Origin: an uncultured Myxococcales bacterium
Lineage (GTDB): Bacteria; Myxococcota_A; UBA9042
Assembly (NCBI GenBank): GCA_903883645.1
Contig: CAISBR010000095.1
Coordinates: forward strand, 1-64,000
Direction of reading: 5' to 3'
DNA: 64,000 bases
Below the pieces are notes generated by a model that saw only the letters and a list, made by a program, of their open reading frames with translations, was not told the DNA's origin and made no database searches. The stretch's first letter is position 1; every line of letters begins with the position of its first letter. Below, piece after piece: positions 55,213-64,000 of this stretch. The translations under genes were made by a program, and so were the position numbers.

Positions 55213-56172
55213 CTAAACCCCGATGAAGAATCCGTCGTTACCGGCCTTTTGGTACAGCGGCAGCACGATCCAGCCGTCTTGTGGCGCCACAATATCGCCC
55301 GAACGGTCGCGCGCCAGCACCTCGCCGCGGCGAACGGGCTGCAAGTTCTTGTAACCAGGCAGCATTGCGAAACCATCCTCGGGATGTACGCCATGGCGGT
55401 AGCGCACCGTCACGTGCTGCGGCTGGTCGTGCGATTCGTCCAAGAGCGTCTGGCGTTTCGCTTGCAGATCAGGCACTTGATCCTCAGTCACAATCCCCGT
55501 GGCGATCAGCATCATCCAAGCGCACGCCTCGAGCAGATCGACCGCACGCGGGTCCTGGTGCTGGCCACCCTCGACGGCCACAGCACGATAGCCCTGAGCC
55601 AAGAAGTGCTCTAATGTGGTGCCAGGAATAGCCTTTTCGAGCCCGACGATCCCCGGCAGCAGCAGTTGATTGGCCAGCGAGGTGCTGTCGGGCGTGTCGC
55701 ACGTGACGATAAAGGGCACACCCTTCGCCGACATTGTGTGCAAATCGAGTAGGTTGACCATGCCCAGGTGGTGCCGCGTCAGCTGCTCAAAGTCTTGCAA
55801 CAGCTCGAGCTGCTCGATGTCTTCGGCGTAGCCGCGCGGCCCTTCGCGGCCCAAACGCTCGACAGAAGCCCGATCCCACTGGCGATTCAAGTCGCGATCC
55901 AGGTAGCGCAGCCCCACGCCCAATGCGGTCAGGTTGCCAGCCATCGCCACAAAGCGACCCGCGATCTGCACCTGATTATCTTGCAAGTACGATAGGATAC
56001 GCCGTAGAGCCAGTACGCCAGCCGGCTCGTTGCCGTGCATCCCCGCGCTGATAATGGTGAGCGGACCGGCGATCCCCGGCGACCACTCGCCCAGAATGTG
56101 GCTGGGCCCGACATCGACCCCCGGGCGGGCCATGGTGTTGGTTTGCGGCGAGAACGGGCGGTGGGCAGACAT
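55213..56172 (-). CDS. AstE/AspA-type zinc deacylase
   Basis: 319 aa. Zinc-site motifs of the succinylglutamate desuccinylase/aspartoacylase family are clear: GMHGNEPAG (His46, Glu49), RYLDRDLNRQW, LLDLHTMS with the third ligand, and VEGGQHQD with the catalytic Glu. The ATG at 56172 follows AAGGAG. It removes an acyl group from an amino acid or peptide; the acyl group is unknown. It diverges from an ATP-grasp ligase gene (183 bases apart), a pairing also known for RimK-like ligases. Confidence 0.85.
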   Translation of the reverse strand: MSAHRPFSPQTNTMARPGVDVGPSHILGEWSPGIAGPLTIISAGMHGNEPAGVLALRRILSYLQDNQVQIAGRFVAMAGNLTALGVGLRYLDRDLNRQWDRASVERLGREGPRGYAEDIEQLELLQDFEQLTRHHLGMVNLLDLHTMSAKGVPFIVTCDTPDSTSLANQLLLPGIVGLEKAIPGTTLEHFLAQGYRAVAVEGGQHQDPRAVDLLEACAWMMLIATGIVTEDQVPDLQAKRQTLLDESHDQPQHVTVRYRHGVHPEDGFAMLPGYKNLQPVRRGEVLARDRSGDIVAPQDGWIVLPLYQKAGNDGFFIGV

Positions 56173-56355
56173 CGACACTCCTTGGCGCAAGGCCAGCAAC
56201 TGCTGAAAATACCGCGCCGGCCGCCTCGCGGCAAGCAACATTCGCAGGTGCGGATTCTGCCTTCGTTGTCGCCTATTCGCTCCGACCAGCTTGCACAGGC
56301 GGGGCGCGCCGTTCTAGCCTTGGCGCCAAGGCCGATTGGCCGCAGGGAGAGCGCC

Positions 56356-57576
56356 GTGGATGTTCTGTTCTTATCACCGGGATACCCGGGTGAAATGCCT
56401 GAATTTGTTCGCGGTTTAGCTACTGTGGGCGCGCGGGTGTGGGGCGTGGGCGATCAGACGCAGGGCGCTCTACCGCTGACGGCGCGACGGCATCTGGCGG
56501 GCTATCTGCAAGTGCCTAATATGTTTGACGAGCTAGATGTCGTCGAGCGTGTGCGCCGCTGGATCGGCCGTCGTCAAGTCGATCGGGTTGAAGTGCTTGG
56601 CGAATTTTGGATGGTGCTGGGCGCGCGCATTCGCGAGGCGCTGGGCGTTGCGGGCATGACCGTTGAGCAGACCCGGCCGTTTCGCGACAAAGAGGTCATG
56701 AAACAGCGCTTGGATGCTGCGGGAATTCGCACGCCGCGCCACACCAATGCCCACACGGAGTCCGAGATCCGTGCCGCGGTCGAGAAGATCGGTTACCCCT
56801 TGATTATTAAGCCAATCGATGGGGCGGGCAGCGCCAATACCCACCGCGTCGAATCGCCCGCTCGCCTAGAAAAGGTGCTGCCGCAGCTGCGCGGCGTGGC
56901 CGAAGTCAGCGTCGAAGAATTTATCGATGGCGAAGAATTTACCTTTGATACGCTGACTTGCGATGGTGAGATCCAGTACTACAACGTCGCCTGGTACCGG
57001 CCGCGGCCCCTGGTGGCGCGCACCAACGAGTGGATCAGCCCGCAGGTGATTGCGCTGCGGCACCCCGACCAGGCGGCGCTGGCGGTGGGTGTCGAGATGG
57101 GGCATAAGGTCATTGAAGCTCTTGGTTTTAAAAGTGGTTTTACCCATATGGAGTGGTATCTCAAGGCCAATGGCGAGGCGGTGTTTGGCGAGATCGGTGG
57201 TCGTCCGCCCGGGGCGCGCCAGGTCGATCAAATGAATTATGCCTGTGATTTCGACAGTTTTGTGGAGTGGGCGCGCATCGTGTGCTGGGGCACCATGGAT
57301 ACGCGGATCGCGCGAAACTACAATGTTGCCACGGTGTTCAAGCGCGCCATGGGCGAGGGTCGCATCGTGCGCATCGATGGGCTCGAGCGCCTGCGCCGCG
57401 AGTTTGGCCCGTATTTGGTGTGGGAGAACCTGCTGCCGCTGGGCTCGATGCGTCGCAACTGGCTACAAACACTGATTTCGGATGGGTTTATGGTGGTGCG
57501 CCACCCCGACCTGGCCGTGACGCTCGAGATGGCCGACCGCATTGGCACTGAGCTGCGGATGTACGCCCAGTCGTGA
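56356..57576 (+). CDS. ATP-grasp ligase
   Basis: 406 aa. The GTG at 56356 (GGGAGA upstream) opens the pre-ATP-grasp fold, DVLFLSPGYPGEMPEFVRGL. The ATP-binding lobe has RDKEVMKQRLDAAGIRTPRH and YPLIIKPIDGAGSANTHRV, with VEEFIDGEEFTFDTL binding adenine. The magnesium site is at GEIGGRPPGARQ. Proteins of this type join a carboxylate to an amine with ATP. The partner gene across the divergent gap is a deacylase, so the two may make and break the same amide. A small lipoprotein follows with one base of overlap. Confidence 0.85.
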   Translation: MDVLFLSPGYPGEMPEFVRGLATVGARVWGVGDQTQGALPLTARRHLAGYLQVPNMFDELDVVERVRRWIGRRQVDRVEVLGEFWMVLGARIREALGVAGMTVEQTRPFRDKEVMKQRLDAAGIRTPRHTNAHTESEIRAAVEKIGYPLIIKPIDGAGSANTHRVESPARLEKVLPQLRGVAEVSVEEFIDGEEFTFDTLTCDGEIQYYNVAWYRPRPLVARTNEWISPQVIALRHPDQAALAVGVEMGHKVIEALGFKSGFTHMEWYLKANGEAVFGEIGGRPPGARQVDQMNYACDFDSFVEWARIVCWGTMDTRIARNYNVATVFKRAMGEGRIVRIDGLERLRREFGPYLVWENLLPLGSMRRNWLQTLISDGFMVVRHPDLAVTLEMADRIGTELRMYAQS

Positions 57577-58100
57577 TGCAGCGCACAGTTACCCTAGTAT
57601 TTTGCGCAGTTGCCATCATTGGCTGTGGCGACGGCGTCTACGATACCGCGCCGGTCGATGCGGCTACAGACGCTGCGTTCGATGCGGCCGATGACGTACA
57701 AGCTTTTGAAGTGCAAGAGGATGTTGCTCCGGCTGGTTGGACACCTAGCAACGTGAGCGAGCTCTACGGCGCCTGGGAGAACAACGACGACGGTACGTTG
57801 CGCCGCTACGAATTCCGCTTCATAGACCACGACTTCTTAGACATGAGCGCCACGACGCCGGCCTATCGGCTGTACAAAGGGCCGGTCGACGACGCGCTGC
57901 TCATCGAGCGGGGTGCGCTGACCTTGCAGTACGGCCCGCAGCTGCAGACGACGCCCGTGTGGGCGCAAGATCAGGCGGCGATTGGCCAAAGTCGCAAGGT
58001 GGCGTTTGTGCCGGCGAGCGATCCCGACACGTTTGCCCTTGAGGTGGTGCCCGGCGTGGCGCGGGTGTTTACCAAGGTCGCAACCTATAAGTTTCCGTAA
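57576..58100 (+). CDS. small lipoprotein of unknown function
   Basis: 174 aa from the ATG at 57576, which overlaps the ATP-grasp stop (TGATG); a GTG one codon earlier is possible. The lipobox is IIGC near residues 15-18. An Ala/Asp-rich linker (about 25-50) leads to a compact domain with ELYGAWENNDDGTLRRYEF, reminiscent of lipocalin-like beta barrels, though no family is certain. It is presumably co-expressed with the ligase. Confidence 0.6.
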   Translation: MQRTVTLVFCAVAIIGCGDGVYDTAPVDAATDAAFDAADDVQAFEVQEDVAPAGWTPSNVSELYGAWENNDDGTLRRYEFRFIDHDFLDMSATTPAYRLYKGPVDDALLIERGALTLQYGPQLQTTPVWAQDQAAIGQSRKVAFVPASDPDTFALEVVPGVARVFTKVATYKFP

Positions 58101-58104
58101 TAGA

Positions 58105-58245
58105 TTAGTCTTTTGCGCCCGACTTGGCATCTTGCGTGTCTTGGTATGCCGCTTGATAGCGGTCGCGCGTCTCGGCCGAGTCGTGCCAGCAGCCACTGAG
58201 CAGGGTGGCCAAAGCCAGCGTCACAAGCAGTACCGCGCGAATCAT
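58105..58245 (-). CDS. 46-aa lipoprotein
   Basis: A short gene. The signal MIRAVLLVTLALATLLSGC ends in a clean lipobox LSGC; 28 mature residues follow, polar and Lys/Asp-rich (SAETRDRYQAAYQDTQDAKS). Its ATG overlaps the TGA of the upstream membrane-protein gene (ATGA) and GGGGGG lies ahead. It converges with the lipoprotein gene ending at 58100. Small entericidin-like or locus-specific lipoproteins have this build; function unknown. Confidence 0.7.
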   Translation of the reverse strand: MIRAVLLVTLALATLLSGCWHDSAETRDRYQAAYQDTQDAKSGAKD

Positions 58246-58655
58246 GGCGCCCCCCAACTTAGCGCTACGCCTACCGAGTCCTTGCTGAAGTAGGGCATCC
58301 AGCGCGGCTCAAAGTAGCTCGCCGCCAGCGTCGCCACGGCTAGGCCACCCAAAACCGCCGCGGAAGTCGACAGGTTGTTGATGTGCTTCTGCGATAAGTA
58401 TGCGGTATGGCCGTCAATTTGGCCGTAGTCGGCGCCGAGATCGCGATGAGCCGAGGCTGCCCACAACAGCGCTGTCAGCGACGCTACGCCCAAGCCGGTA
58501 CCGGCCGCATAACCCAGCGATTGCAGTGTCATCCCAGGCCTGGGCACTTCGCTCACGGGCCGATCCTGCGGCACCTCGTCGGCAAATAGCCCCATCGCCA
58601 GCAGTTGCGACGCCAGCACGCCCGCGACCAGCCACTTGTTCACACCGCGCGCCAT
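58242..58655 (-). CDS. membrane protein of unknown function
   Basis: 137 aa. A signal or anchor helix (about 7-25) is followed by two further hydrophobic segments near 47-67 and 94-112, and an aromatic C-terminus (PRWMPYFSKDSVGVALSW). The ATG follows GGAG at a longer distance. It begins 6 bases after thiC and overlaps the 46-aa lipoprotein gene, so these three may form one transcript. No family is recognised. Confidence 0.6.
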   Translation of the reverse strand: MARGVNKWLVAGVLASQLLAMGLFADEVPQDRPVSEVPRPGMTLQSLGYAAGTGLGVASLTALLWAASAHRDLGADYGQIDGHTAYLSQKHINNLSTSAAVLGGLAVATLAASYFEPRWMPYFSKDSVGVALSWGAP

Positions 58656-58661
58656 AGGCCA

Positions 58662-60422
<1,761 letters not shown>

Positions 60423-60440
60423 TCATGGCACCCTTCGCCC

Positions 60441-61409
60441 ATGCTGGCCCCTACCATTCCGCCCCGCTGCAACCCGGTCGCCATCCTGCGCGGCGTGGCC
60501 AAGAGTTTTGGCGACGTACAGGCCCTGACCGCCGTCGACCTCGAGCTGCCTGCCGGTTTGGTGGGCGTGCTGGGCCCCAACGGCGCCGGTAAAAGTACCT
60601 TGTTTCGCCTACTGTTAGGTCTGGATACGGCGGAGCAGGGTACGGTGCAGGTGCTGGGTTTGCCCATGCCCGAGCAGACGCTCGATGTGCTGGCGCGCAT
60701 TGGCTACATGCCCGAAGACGACAGTCTTTTCCCGGGTTTGCATGGCCTCGATCAGGTGATCCACGCCGCGCAACTCAGCGGCCTGTCGCCGGTCGATGCG
60801 CGCAGTCGGGCCCATCAAGCCCTTGATCTTTGCGGACTTACCGACGCTCGTTACCGCATGGCCGCGGGTTTTTCGCTCGGCATGCGGCAGCGGCTGCGGC
60901 TGGCGATGGCGGTGGTGCACGGCCCCGAGCTGCTCATACTCGACGAACCAACCGCCGGTCTCGACCCCGACGGGCGTGCGCAAATGCTCGAGCTGATTAA
61001 AGAAATCGCAGGGCAGGGCGTGTCGGTGCTGCTGTCGACGCACGTGCTGCCCGATGTCGAGACCGTTTGTGATCATGTGGTGCTGCTCAGTCGCGGTCAG
61101 GTGGGCTATGCCGGCTCGCTGCACGCATTTCGGGCCGGCACGGGCTCGCGCTGGCGCATTCGGATTGTGGGCGAGACCGCGCTGCTGCTGCAGAATCTGA
61201 CCGCCGCCCACTACACCTGCGAGGCCGAGGGCCGCGATGTGCTGGTCACGGCGACGCCCGACCAAGTGCCTGAACTGTGGAAGATCTGCGCGGACATTGG
61301 CATCGGCGTGCGGCGCTTTGGCCCCGCCGAAGAAGACTTGGGCAGCGCCTTTGTTCGCCACCTCCGCATCGACGACCCCCTGCGCAAGGCGTCTGGAGGC
61401 GCGGCATGA
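60441..61409 (+). CDS. ABC transporter ATPase (ABC-2 type), first
   Basis: 322 aa. Walker A GPNGAGKS at 45-52, a Q-loop replaced by YMPEDDSLFPGLHG, signature FSLGMRQR, Walker B LLILDEPTAGLD and the His switch STHVLPDVE are all present. It resembles ATPases of NatA/CcmA-type export systems. A TTG start 12 codons earlier is possible. The stop overlaps the following permease (ATGA). The substrate is unknown. Confidence 0.85.
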   Translation: MLAPTIPPRCNPVAILRGVAKSFGDVQALTAVDLELPAGLVGVLGPNGAGKSTLFRLLLGLDTAEQGTVQVLGLPMPEQTLDVLARIGYMPEDDSLFPGLHGLDQVIHAAQLSGLSPVDARSRAHQALDLCGLTDARYRMAAGFSLGMRQRLRLAMAVVHGPELLILDEPTAGLDPDGRAQMLELIKEIAGQGVSVLLSTHVLPDVETVCDHVVLLSRGQVGYAGSLHAFRAGTGSRWRIRIVGETALLLQNLTAAHYTCEAEGRDVLVTATPDQVPELWKICADIGIGVRRFGPAEEDLGSAFVRHLRIDDPLRKASGGAA

Positions 61410-62398
61410 GCGAGCAAGCCAAGTCCGTGCCGCAGCTGGTGTTTGAGCCGGGTGGCTATGCCAAGTTCTCGGGCGAGCAGGTGCCGCTCAGTCAGCGTTT
61501 GCTAAGTCTTGTTGGGGTGTTTGCTCGCGATGCCTTTCGCACCACGCCGGCTAAGCTGGGGGCGGCCCTGTACCTGGTCGCGCCGCTGTGTCTGGGCGCT
61601 TGGCTGGTGATCCGCAGCTATCTTCCCGACTTGCCCGTCAGTTTGGGCGGCGCGGGCGATGCCTATAGCTTGTGGAAACTCACCAAGATCCCCACCGCGG
61701 GCCAAGCGGGCTGCGACATCCAAGCCCTAGAAGTTAGCTTTGCGGTCAACGCGTTCTTGCTGCTGCTGGGCCAGGCGACCCAGGTGGCGCCGCTGCTGGC
61801 CCGCGATGCCCATCAAGGGGCGCTGCTGCTGTATTTTTCGCGGCCGGTGCTGCGGAGCCACTACCTGCTCGCGCGTCTGGCGGCGGCGGCGGGGATCGGC
61901 ACGGCCTTAATGACCCTGCCGAGCTTGCTGCTCGTGCTGGTCGAGCTCTCGCAACACGGCCTGCAGCCTGGCGGTTGTCCGTGGCCGGGGCTTGCAGGTG
62001 TGCTGTGGTGGCTGGCCCTGTGCGCCGTGGTGGCGCTGTGCGCGGTGGCGGTGGCGGTGGCGACGTCGCTGGTGGCGCTCGCGGCCGGCGTGCTTGTGCG
62101 CAATCCCAGTGCGGCGCCGCTGGCCTTGGGTGGGCTGGTGCTCGGCAGCTTGGCCTTGTCGTGGATCCTGCAGTCGTCGTACGGGCGCGAGAGCTTGGCG
62201 CGCGGTCTTGACCTGCATCACGCCCTGCAAGCACCTTGGTTTTTGCTGACTTGGCTGCTGTCGCCCAATCCGCCGCCCAAGCCGGTGCTCGAGGTGGCGC
62301 TGCTGGGGCTGCTTCTCTGGACCGCGCTGGCGACCCTTGGCTGGTTCTTGTTGCAGCGCTTTTTGCGCAATCCGCCGCTCGGCAAGGGGAGGGCGTGA
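61406..62398 (+). CDS. ABC transporter permease (ABC-2 type), first
   Basis: 330 aa. An N-terminal cytoplasmic stretch of about 45 residues precedes roughly six membrane helices (about 46-65, 105-125, 145-168, 190-230, 235-258 and 290-315). The FSRPVLRSHYLLARL block before helix three fits ABC-2 permeases. GGAGG precedes the ATG, which overlaps the stop of the ATPase gene; the next ATPase overlaps in turn (TGATG). Confidence 0.75.
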   Translation: MSEQAKSVPQLVFEPGGYAKFSGEQVPLSQRLLSLVGVFARDAFRTTPAKLGAALYLVAPLCLGAWLVIRSYLPDLPVSLGGAGDAYSLWKLTKIPTAGQAGCDIQALEVSFAVNAFLLLLGQATQVAPLLARDAHQGALLLYFSRPVLRSHYLLARLAAAAGIGTALMTLPSLLLVLVELSQHGLQPGGCPWPGLAGVLWWLALCAVVALCAVAVAVATSLVALAAGVLVRNPSAAPLALGGLVLGSLALSWILQSSYGRESLARGLDLHHALQAPWFLLTWLLSPNPPPKPVLEVALLGLLLWTALATLGWFLLQRFLRNPPLGKGRA

Positions 62399-63354
62399 TG
62401 CCGCAGCCACCTGCGCCCCTCGCGCCCGATGCAGTTACCCTAGAATTCAAGCGGGTTACTAGGCAATTTGGTGCGCGCCTAGCCCTGCTCGATGTCAACT
62501 TGCAGTTGCAACCCGGTGTGGTGGGGCTGCTGGGGCCCAATGGCGCCGGCAAGACAACTTTCTTGAACCTTGCTGCCGGGTTAACTAGCCCTAGCAGTGG
62601 CGAAATTCGCTGGCTGGGCGGTCTGCCCCGGCGCGACCCGCAGCTCGACAACCGCATCGCGCTGTGTGCCGACGGCGACCAATTGCCCAGGCGCGAGACG
62701 GCCTTGCAGTGGGTGGTGGGCCTGCTGCGGCTGGCGGGCTGTACCGCGCTGATTGCCGAGCAGCGGGGCAAGCAAGTGCTCGAACGCGTAGGGCTTTCGG
62801 AGCAGCGCGACCAGCTTTTGTCCAACATGTCGCGCGGTCAGCGGCAGCGGGTCAAGCTGGCCCAGGCATTCGCCCTGCCGGCGGCGCTGGTGCTGCTCGA
62901 CGAGCCGCTCAATGCCCTAGATCCCGTGTGGCGGCGCCAAGTTGCTGCCCTTATTCAAGAGGCGGCCGATGCGGGCGCGTGTGTGGTGGTGTCGTCGCAC
63001 ATTCTCGAAGAGGTCGAGCAGCTTGCCCACTTCTTGGTGCTGCTGTTCAAGGGCCGGCTCGTCGCTGCTGGGCGCCAGCAAGACATCCGCGACATGTTGC
63101 ATAACCAGGCGACTGTGCTCGAGATTACCTGTGCCGATCCGCGCAGCCTGGCCAGTGCGCTGCTGGCACGCGCGCCGGTGACCCTAGTGCGCATCACCGG
63201 AGAAACGCTGACGATTCAAGCCTCGGATGCCGACAGCCTGTGCCGCGCCCTGCCGCAAGCGGTGCTGGCCAGCGGGATGGTGCCCGCGCAGGTGACCACC
63301 CATGGCGACGATCTTGTTAGTCTTTTTCAGGCCTTAGCCGCGGAGGTCCGATGA
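62398..63354 (+). CDS. ABC transporter ATPase (ABC-2 type), second
   Basis: 318 aa. Walker A GPNGAGKT at 46-53, signature MSRGQRQR, Walker B LVLLDEPLNALDP and the switch His in VSSHILEEVEQ. About 30% identical by eye to the first ATPase, hence a paralogue rather than a recent copy. GGGGAGGG precedes the ATG. The stop overlaps the following permease. Two distinct ATPases next to two permeases suggest either a four-part transporter or two half-systems. Confidence 0.85.
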   Translation: MPQPPAPLAPDAVTLEFKRVTRQFGARLALLDVNLQLQPGVVGLLGPNGAGKTTFLNLAAGLTSPSSGEIRWLGGLPRRDPQLDNRIALCADGDQLPRRETALQWVVGLLRLAGCTALIAEQRGKQVLERVGLSEQRDQLLSNMSRGQRQRVKLAQAFALPAALVLLDEPLNALDPVWRRQVAALIQEAADAGACVVVSSHILEEVEQLAHFLVLLFKGRLVAAGRQQDIRDMLHNQATVLEITCADPRSLASALLARAPVTLVRITGETLTIQASDADSLCRALPQAVLASGMVPAQVTTHGDDLVSLFQALAAEVR

Positions 63355-64000
63355 GCAGCCCCACCTGGAGCTACCGCGACGCCGCTTGGCCCGCACCTCT
63401 GTCGAACCTGGCCGCCAGCTTTGCCCATTTTGGCTTGCATTTCCGGCGTTTGCTGAGTCTGCGTCGCTCGTGGCCTTACTACCTGCTCGTGGTCTTGCCG
63501 GTGCTCGGCTCGGGCGGCCTGGCGCGACTCGCCATCGACGACGCCTCGCGCATTGGCACGTTCTTCCAAGAATTCGTTATGCGCGCTCTGGCCTTATGTG
63601 CTCTTGGCCTGGGCGTGGGTGTATTTCGCGAAGACGCCGACTCGGGCGCGCTGCCCATGCTGCTGCTGCGGCCGCGAGCGGTAGTGGCCCTGCCGGTGGG
63701 GCGTTGGCTGGCTGTCAGCCTATTTTGCACACTTCTGGGTGTCACCATGGTGGCGGGCGTCGACTTGGGGTTGCTGGGCACGCCATTTTCGATCGGTGCC
63801 GCATACTTTGTCCGTCAGTTGCTGGCGGTTCTGTTCGGCGCGATGGCCTATGCCGCGGTATTCATGGCAATTGGCGCGTGGTTCAAGTCGGGTACGGGCG
63901 TGGGGCTGGCGTTCTTACTCATCGTCGACCTTATCATGGCCACCAAGGTCGATAGCATGGCTCGCGCAGCGCCGGCTCACTATCTTACCGTCTTGATTCA
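63351..64000 (+). CDS. ABC transporter permease, second (cut by window end)
   Basis: At least 216 aa; the gene continues past base 64000. After a 45-residue cytoplasmic start come hydrophobic segments near 45-60, 75-90, 115-135, 145-170 and 175-195. The fragment ALPMLLLRPRAVVALPVGRW resembles the FSRPVLRS block of the first permease. The ATG overlaps the stop of the second ATPase (ATGA). Confidence 0.7.
   Translation, partial: MSSPTWSYRDAAWPAPLSNLAASFAHFGLHFRRLLSLRRSWPYYLLVVLPVLGSGGLARLAIDDASRIGTFFQEFVMRALALCALGLGVGVFREDADSGALPMLLLRPRAVVALPVGRWLAVSLFCTLLGVTMVAGVDLGLLGTPFSIGAAYFVRQLLAVLFGAMAYAAVFMAIGAWFKSGTGVGLAFLLIVDLIMATKVDSMARAAPAHYLTVLI

Overview
The window is 64 kb of GC-rich DNA with dense, often translationally coupled genes (many ATGA stop/start overlaps, several GTG and TTG starts). 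The gene content points to a deltaproteobacterial or Myxococcota-like bacterium: a large Tad pilus locus, a hybrid phosphorelay kinase, very long Cys-rich CDDGN-repeat lipoproteins of the Dicty_CTDC type, and PPC-domain lipoproteins. The lineage is inferred from gene style only; no rRNA, tRNA, CRISPR array or IS element was seen.

Layout. (1) 0.15-14.5 kb: a complete-looking Tad/Flp pilus locus on the minus strand in three blocks: cpaB-cpaC-lipoprotein-cpaE-cpaF-tadB-tadC; flp1-tadV; and six TadE/TadG-type pseudopilins ending in flp2. Each block has a near-identical sigma-54 promoter (TGGCAC-N5-TTGCW) upstream, and a 21-bp interrupted palindrome occurs four times at block boundaries. The locus also carries a tandem duplication of the tadV 3' end and a 129-bp duplication that gave one TadE a TadG-type N-terminus. 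(2) 14.7-18 kb: acetyltransferase, secreted protein, EamA-like transporter and methyltransferase-like protein. (3) 18.0-21.5 kb: a response regulator-adenylate cyclase coupled to a hybrid histidine kinase with REC and Hpt domains. (4) 21.6-25.4 kb: VTC-type polyphosphate polymerase domain, DUF4956 membrane protein and a HlyD::DUF3616-like fusion. (5) 25.4-27.4 kb: lamin-tail lipoprotein and adenosine deaminase. (6) 27.3-34.6 kb: a Cus-type copper/silver efflux operon with an extra metal-binding/DUF3347-like protein. (7) 34.7-39.4 kb: Lrp regulator with aminotransferase, then a TetR-DUF2249 regulator, a polytopic membrane protein and a hemerythrin that suggest NO or oxygen sensing, with a perfect operator palindrome. 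(8) 39.5-50.8 kb: two Cys-rich repeat lipoproteins in opposite orientation; the giant one (about 1985 aa) is coupled to modABC. (9) 50.8-58.7 kb: envelope proteins (FlgT-like, OmpH/Skp, PPC lipoprotein), an AstE-like deacylase diverging from an ATP-grasp ligase, and small lipoproteins. (10) 58.7-64 kb: thiC and an ATPase-permease-ATPase-permease ABC array cut by the window end.

How it works together. Much of the window concerns the cell envelope and surface: pili, secreted repeat proteins, outer-membrane chaperone and metal efflux. Signalling modules are interspersed. The most noteworthy signals are the shared sigma-54 promoters and repeated palindrome of the Tad locus, the two duplication scars inside it, the polyphosphate-polymerase cassette with a fused adaptor, the TetR-DUF2249 operator unit, and the nested repeat structure of the giant protein that shares an operon with molybdate transport.
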